From the NCBI RefSeq assembly GCF_009669325.1, contig NZ_SZWE01000001.1, positions 402 to 64,401 on the forward strand: a stretch of DNA of 64,000 bases, given 5' to 3'. The stretch is from Roseovarius bejariae (GTDB lineage Bacteria > Pseudomonadota > Alphaproteobacteria > Rhodobacterales > Rhodobacteraceae). The notes below the pieces were generated by a model that saw nothing but the letters and a program-made list of their open reading frames with translations, was not told the origin of the DNA and did no database searches. How positions within the stretch are numbered: the first letter of the stretch is position 1; each line of letters begins with the position of its first letter. Position numbers and translations under genes: made by a program. Shown here one piece after another: positions 61,852-64,000 of the stretch.

Positions 61852-63111
61852 ATGAAAGGGCTCGAAACCCTCTGGAGCGAAACCACCACCGAGACGTTTA
61901 CCGCCTCGCCGCTCCAAGGCGATGAAACCGCTGATATAGCCATCATCGGAGGCGGTTTCACAGGCTGTTCAGCCGCTCTTGAAGCTGCGGGGCAGGGTGC
62001 GCGCGTCACGCTGATCGAGGCCCAAACCATCGGGCATGGGGGCTCGGGCCGTAACGTCGGACTCGTGAATGCCGGTCTCTGGCTGCCGCCCGACGAGGTC
62101 TGCAAGATTCTTGGTGACGAGGCCGGAGAACACCTGAACCGGGTTCTGGCCGAAGCGCCAGAGGCCGTTTTTAAATTGATTTATCAGCATGATATCGCCT
62201 GTGAAGCGAAGCGAAACGGCACTTTGCACCTTGCACATGCGGCCAAGGGCATGTCGGAGTTGGAAACCCGGCATGGTCAGATGGCGAAACGTGGCGCTCC
62301 CGTCGCGCTGCTTGATGCACGTGAGGCGCAGGCGCGAACAGGGACAGAGCACGTCCACGGCGCACTCCATGACGCGCGTGCCGGAACGATCCAGCCTTTG
62401 GCCTATGCAAAGGGCCTTGCCCGGGCCGCACAGGAGCAGGGCGCCCGGATCTACGAGGGCACACCCGCGCTTTCAGCGATGCGGCATGGTGAGCAATGGA
62501 AGATCATCACTCCAAGCGGCACGATCCGGGCCAAGTCACTCCTGATGGCAACAAATGCTTATCACACCAACATTCAGAACATGATCGCTCCAAAGGCCTC
62601 ACGGGTTAATTTCTTCCAACTGGCCACGGCGCCATTGGGCGACAATATCGCGGGTGATATCCTGCGTGGCGGCGAAGGATGCTGGGATACCGGGTTGATC
62701 ATGTCATCAGTCCGTCGCGACACTTCGGGCCGGATCATACTTGGCGGAATGGGCGATGATGCGGCGGTGCAGGCCAATTGGGCACGGCGAAAGTTAACCA
62801 AGTTGTTCCCACAGCTCAAAGACGCCGAAATAACCCATGCTTGGGCCGGACGCATTTCAATGACCTTTGACCATTTGCCGCGCATCTTGCGTTTCGGCCC
62901 GAACGCCTTTGCGGTGTTTGGATATTCTGGGCGTGGTATCGCACCCGGTACTCTGTTTGGTGCCACCACAGCACGTGCACTGCTTGACGGTGATGACAGC
63001 GTCTTACCGGTGGTCCCGGTGGATAGGCACCGCGAAAGTCTTACGGAGATCAAATCAACAATTTTCGAAGCAGGGGCGCGATTGAGACACATGATCGAGG
63101 GGCGGCTATAA
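61852..63111 (+). CDS. FAD-dependent amine oxidoreductase (DAO family)
   Basis: A 419-residue protein from ATG at 61852 (MKGLETLWSETTTETFTASP). The dinucleotide-binding motif is IAIIGGGFTGCSAALEAA (about 28 to 45), then GHGGSGRNVGLVNAGLWLPP. The C-terminal FAD motif is RILRFGPNAFAVFGYSGRGI. This fits the DAO group that includes gamma-glutamylputrescine oxidase and similar secondary amine oxidases; the substrate is not clear. It is 107 bases downstream of gcdH and may be co-transcribed with it. Third-base GC is somewhat lower than in earlier genes. Confidence 0.85.
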   Translation: MKGLETLWSETTTETFTASPLQGDETADIAIIGGGFTGCSAALEAAGQGARVTLIEAQTIGHGGSGRNVGLVNAGLWLPPDEVCKILGDEAGEHLNRVLAEAPEAVFKLIYQHDIACEAKRNGTLHLAHAAKGMSELETRHGQMAKRGAPVALLDAREAQARTGTEHVHGALHDARAGTIQPLAYAKGLARAAQEQGARIYEGTPALSAMRHGEQWKIITPSGTIRAKSLLMATNAYHTNIQNMIAPKASRVNFFQLATAPLGDNIAGDILRGGEGCWDTGLIMSSVRRDTSGRIILGGMGDDAAVQANWARRKLTKLFPQLKDAEITHAWAGRISMTFDHLPRILRFGPNAFAVFGYSGRGIAPGTLFGATTARALLDGDDSVLPVVPVDRHRESLTEIKSTIFEAGARLRHMIEGRL

Positions 63112-63295
63112 TTCCAAATCCTCTAACCAGTAATACGCATAATCAGTATTATGTTAATATTCATCCACATCAAAACCCCAAACATGCAAAAAAGACTTCA
63201 GTAATAAGCGCAAGGTCTTAGCTCGTTTACCTAAAGCAACTGGACGCGGATACGCCCCACGGTTTATCACGGGTAACAAAGGGATGGTGAAACGC

Positions 63296-63730
63296 ATGAC
63301 CTCAATTCTGATCCTCAATGGTCCCAACCTCAATCTGCTGGGTACACGTCAGCCCGAGGTTTACGGCCACACCACGCTGGATGACATCAAGGCGCTCTGT
63401 ACTCAGGCGGCCAAAGATCTCGGCTGTCGTATTGTCTTCGAGCAGAGTAATTCTGAAGGCGCGCTCATCGACATGATCCATGCCGCGCGTGGAACGCACG
63501 ATGGTATCATCCTGAATGCCGGGGCCTATACTCACACATCTATCGCTCTCATGGATGCCCTCGCCTCGGTTGAACTGCCCGCGATCGAGCTGCATCTCTC
63601 GAACATCCATGCCCGCGAGGACTTCAGGCATACGTCCTATATTTCGAAAGTGGCACTTGGAGTGATCTGTGGCTTCGGCGCCCAAGGCTACCCACTGGCG
63701 ATTCGTGCGCTTCACGATCATTTGGTGTGA
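63296..63730 (+). CDS. aroQ: Type II 3-dehydroquinate dehydratase
   Basis: A 144-residue enzyme. I chose ATG at 63296 (MTSILILNGPNLNLLGTRQP); the ATG at 63284 abuts its AAAGGG and cannot be well read. NGPNLNLLGTRQPEVYG holds the lid Arg and Tyr; EQSNSEGALIDMIH, NAGAYTHTSIALMDAL and the catalytic His in LHLSNIHARE complete the active site. It dehydrates 3-dehydroquinate to 3-dehydroshikimate. A LuxR-type gene starts three bases after its stop. Confidence 0.95.
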   Translation: MTSILILNGPNLNLLGTRQPEVYGHTTLDDIKALCTQAAKDLGCRIVFEQSNSEGALIDMIHAARGTHDGIILNAGAYTHTSIALMDALASVELPAIELHLSNIHAREDFRHTSYISKVALGVICGFGAQGYPLAIRALHDHLV

Positions 63731-63733
63731 TGC

Positions 63734-64000
63734 ATGATTGACCCGGGCCGATTGAACGCACTCCTCAACACGCCCGGGCTCGAATCCCTTTGGGATATGC
63801 ATTGCCGCCAAATGGCGGAGTTTGGCTTCGATCGCTTGCTTTATGGGTTCACCCGGTACCGTACGGCGACAACACTTGGCGATCCCGAGGATTTTGTCCT
63901 GCTGACAAACCACGCCCCGGAGTATACCGAAGGTTTTATTGAAGGCCGGCTTTATGCCGATGCGCCAATGGTCAAGTGGGCGCTGGAAAACGACGGTGCC
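63734..64000 (+). CDS. LuxR-family regulator, autoinducer-binding domain (cut by window edge)
   Basis: The first 89 residues are visible from ATG at 63734 (MIDPGRLNALLNTPGLESLW). MAEFGFDRLLYGFTRYRT and the following FVLLTNHAPEYTEGFIEGRL, YADAPMVKWAL resemble the N-terminal autoinducer-binding domain of LuxR-type quorum-sensing regulators. The DNA-binding half is beyond the window. No luxI is visible, so whether it responds to an own signal or is an orphan is open. Spacing to aroQ suggests a shared message. Confidence 0.75.
   Translation, partial: MIDPGRLNALLNTPGLESLWDMHCRQMAEFGFDRLLYGFTRYRTATTLGDPEDFVLLTNHAPEYTEGFIEGRLYADAPMVKWALENDGA

Overview
The window looks like the chromosome of a Roseobacter-group alphaproteobacterium (Rhodobacteraceae). 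Evidence: the gene order dusB(nifR3)-ntrB-ntrC-ntrY-ntrX followed closely by trkA-trkH-hfq-hflX, a fused ispDF, long PstC and PstA permeases, a VPLPA-type C-terminal sorting signal, a class II DAHP synthase and high GC content. Species cannot be fixed from the sequence. || Region 1 (1 to about 13983) is the right-hand part of an integrated mobile element. It ends in a displaced 3' half of a tRNA-Arg(CCG) gene (13933-13983), next to a tyrosine integrase and an overlapping excisionase-like gene. The rest of the element and the intact tRNA should lie to the left of the window. Inside are a winged-helix regulator, a 798-residue protein with two XRE-like domains fused to a tyrosine-recombinase-like domain, a TOPRIM primase-helicase, a RepB-like ParB, a short ParA and an MqsR/MqsA-like toxin-antitoxin pair. 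Cargo follows: a VasI-like secreted protein, a SieB-like membrane protein and a partial PD-(D/E)XK protein. A perfect 16-bp palindrome that fits the RepABC-type parS pattern occurs three times around and inside parB. A 0.4-kb region (11812-12214) holds TGCTGCACA repeats and phased hairpins that resemble a replication origin. Together these suggest an integrative plasmid-like element able to replicate and partition itself. This is the most unusual part of the window. || Region 2 (14266-20237) is host chromosome: a VPLPA-CTERM protein, ratA/COQ10, an MmgE/PrpD protein, amtB, and the overlapping set ispDF-pgpA-cinA. Part of ispD is built from CGTACGA-type repeats that recur 39 kb away. || Region 3 (20399-34347) is the nitrogen-control cluster dusB-ntrBC-ntrYX, whose two AAA+ regulators both lack the sigma-54 GAFTGA loop, followed by small genes (HxlR regulator, tautomerase, truncated hemoglobin, lipoprotein), the Trk potassium uptake genes, and hfq-hflX. 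|| Region 4 (34645-46113) carries an SMR and a Bcr/CflA exporter, a K+ channel-like protein, a FrnE-like DsbA protein, an acyl-CoA synthetase, a cupin regulator, a complete branched-chain amino acid ABC transporter (livK-G-F-H-M) and a PQQ-type sugar dehydrogenase. || Region 5 (46215-64000) carries a GlxA-like regulator, class II DAHP synthase, yicC-gmk, a gamma carbonic anhydrase, the full phosphate system phoR-pstSCAB-phoU-phoB with a clear PHO box, a LysR regulator divergent from glutaryl-CoA dehydrogenase, an FAD oxidoreductase, aroQ and the start of a LuxR-type regulator. A dispersed intergenic hairpin repeat occurs at several places in regions 4 and 5.
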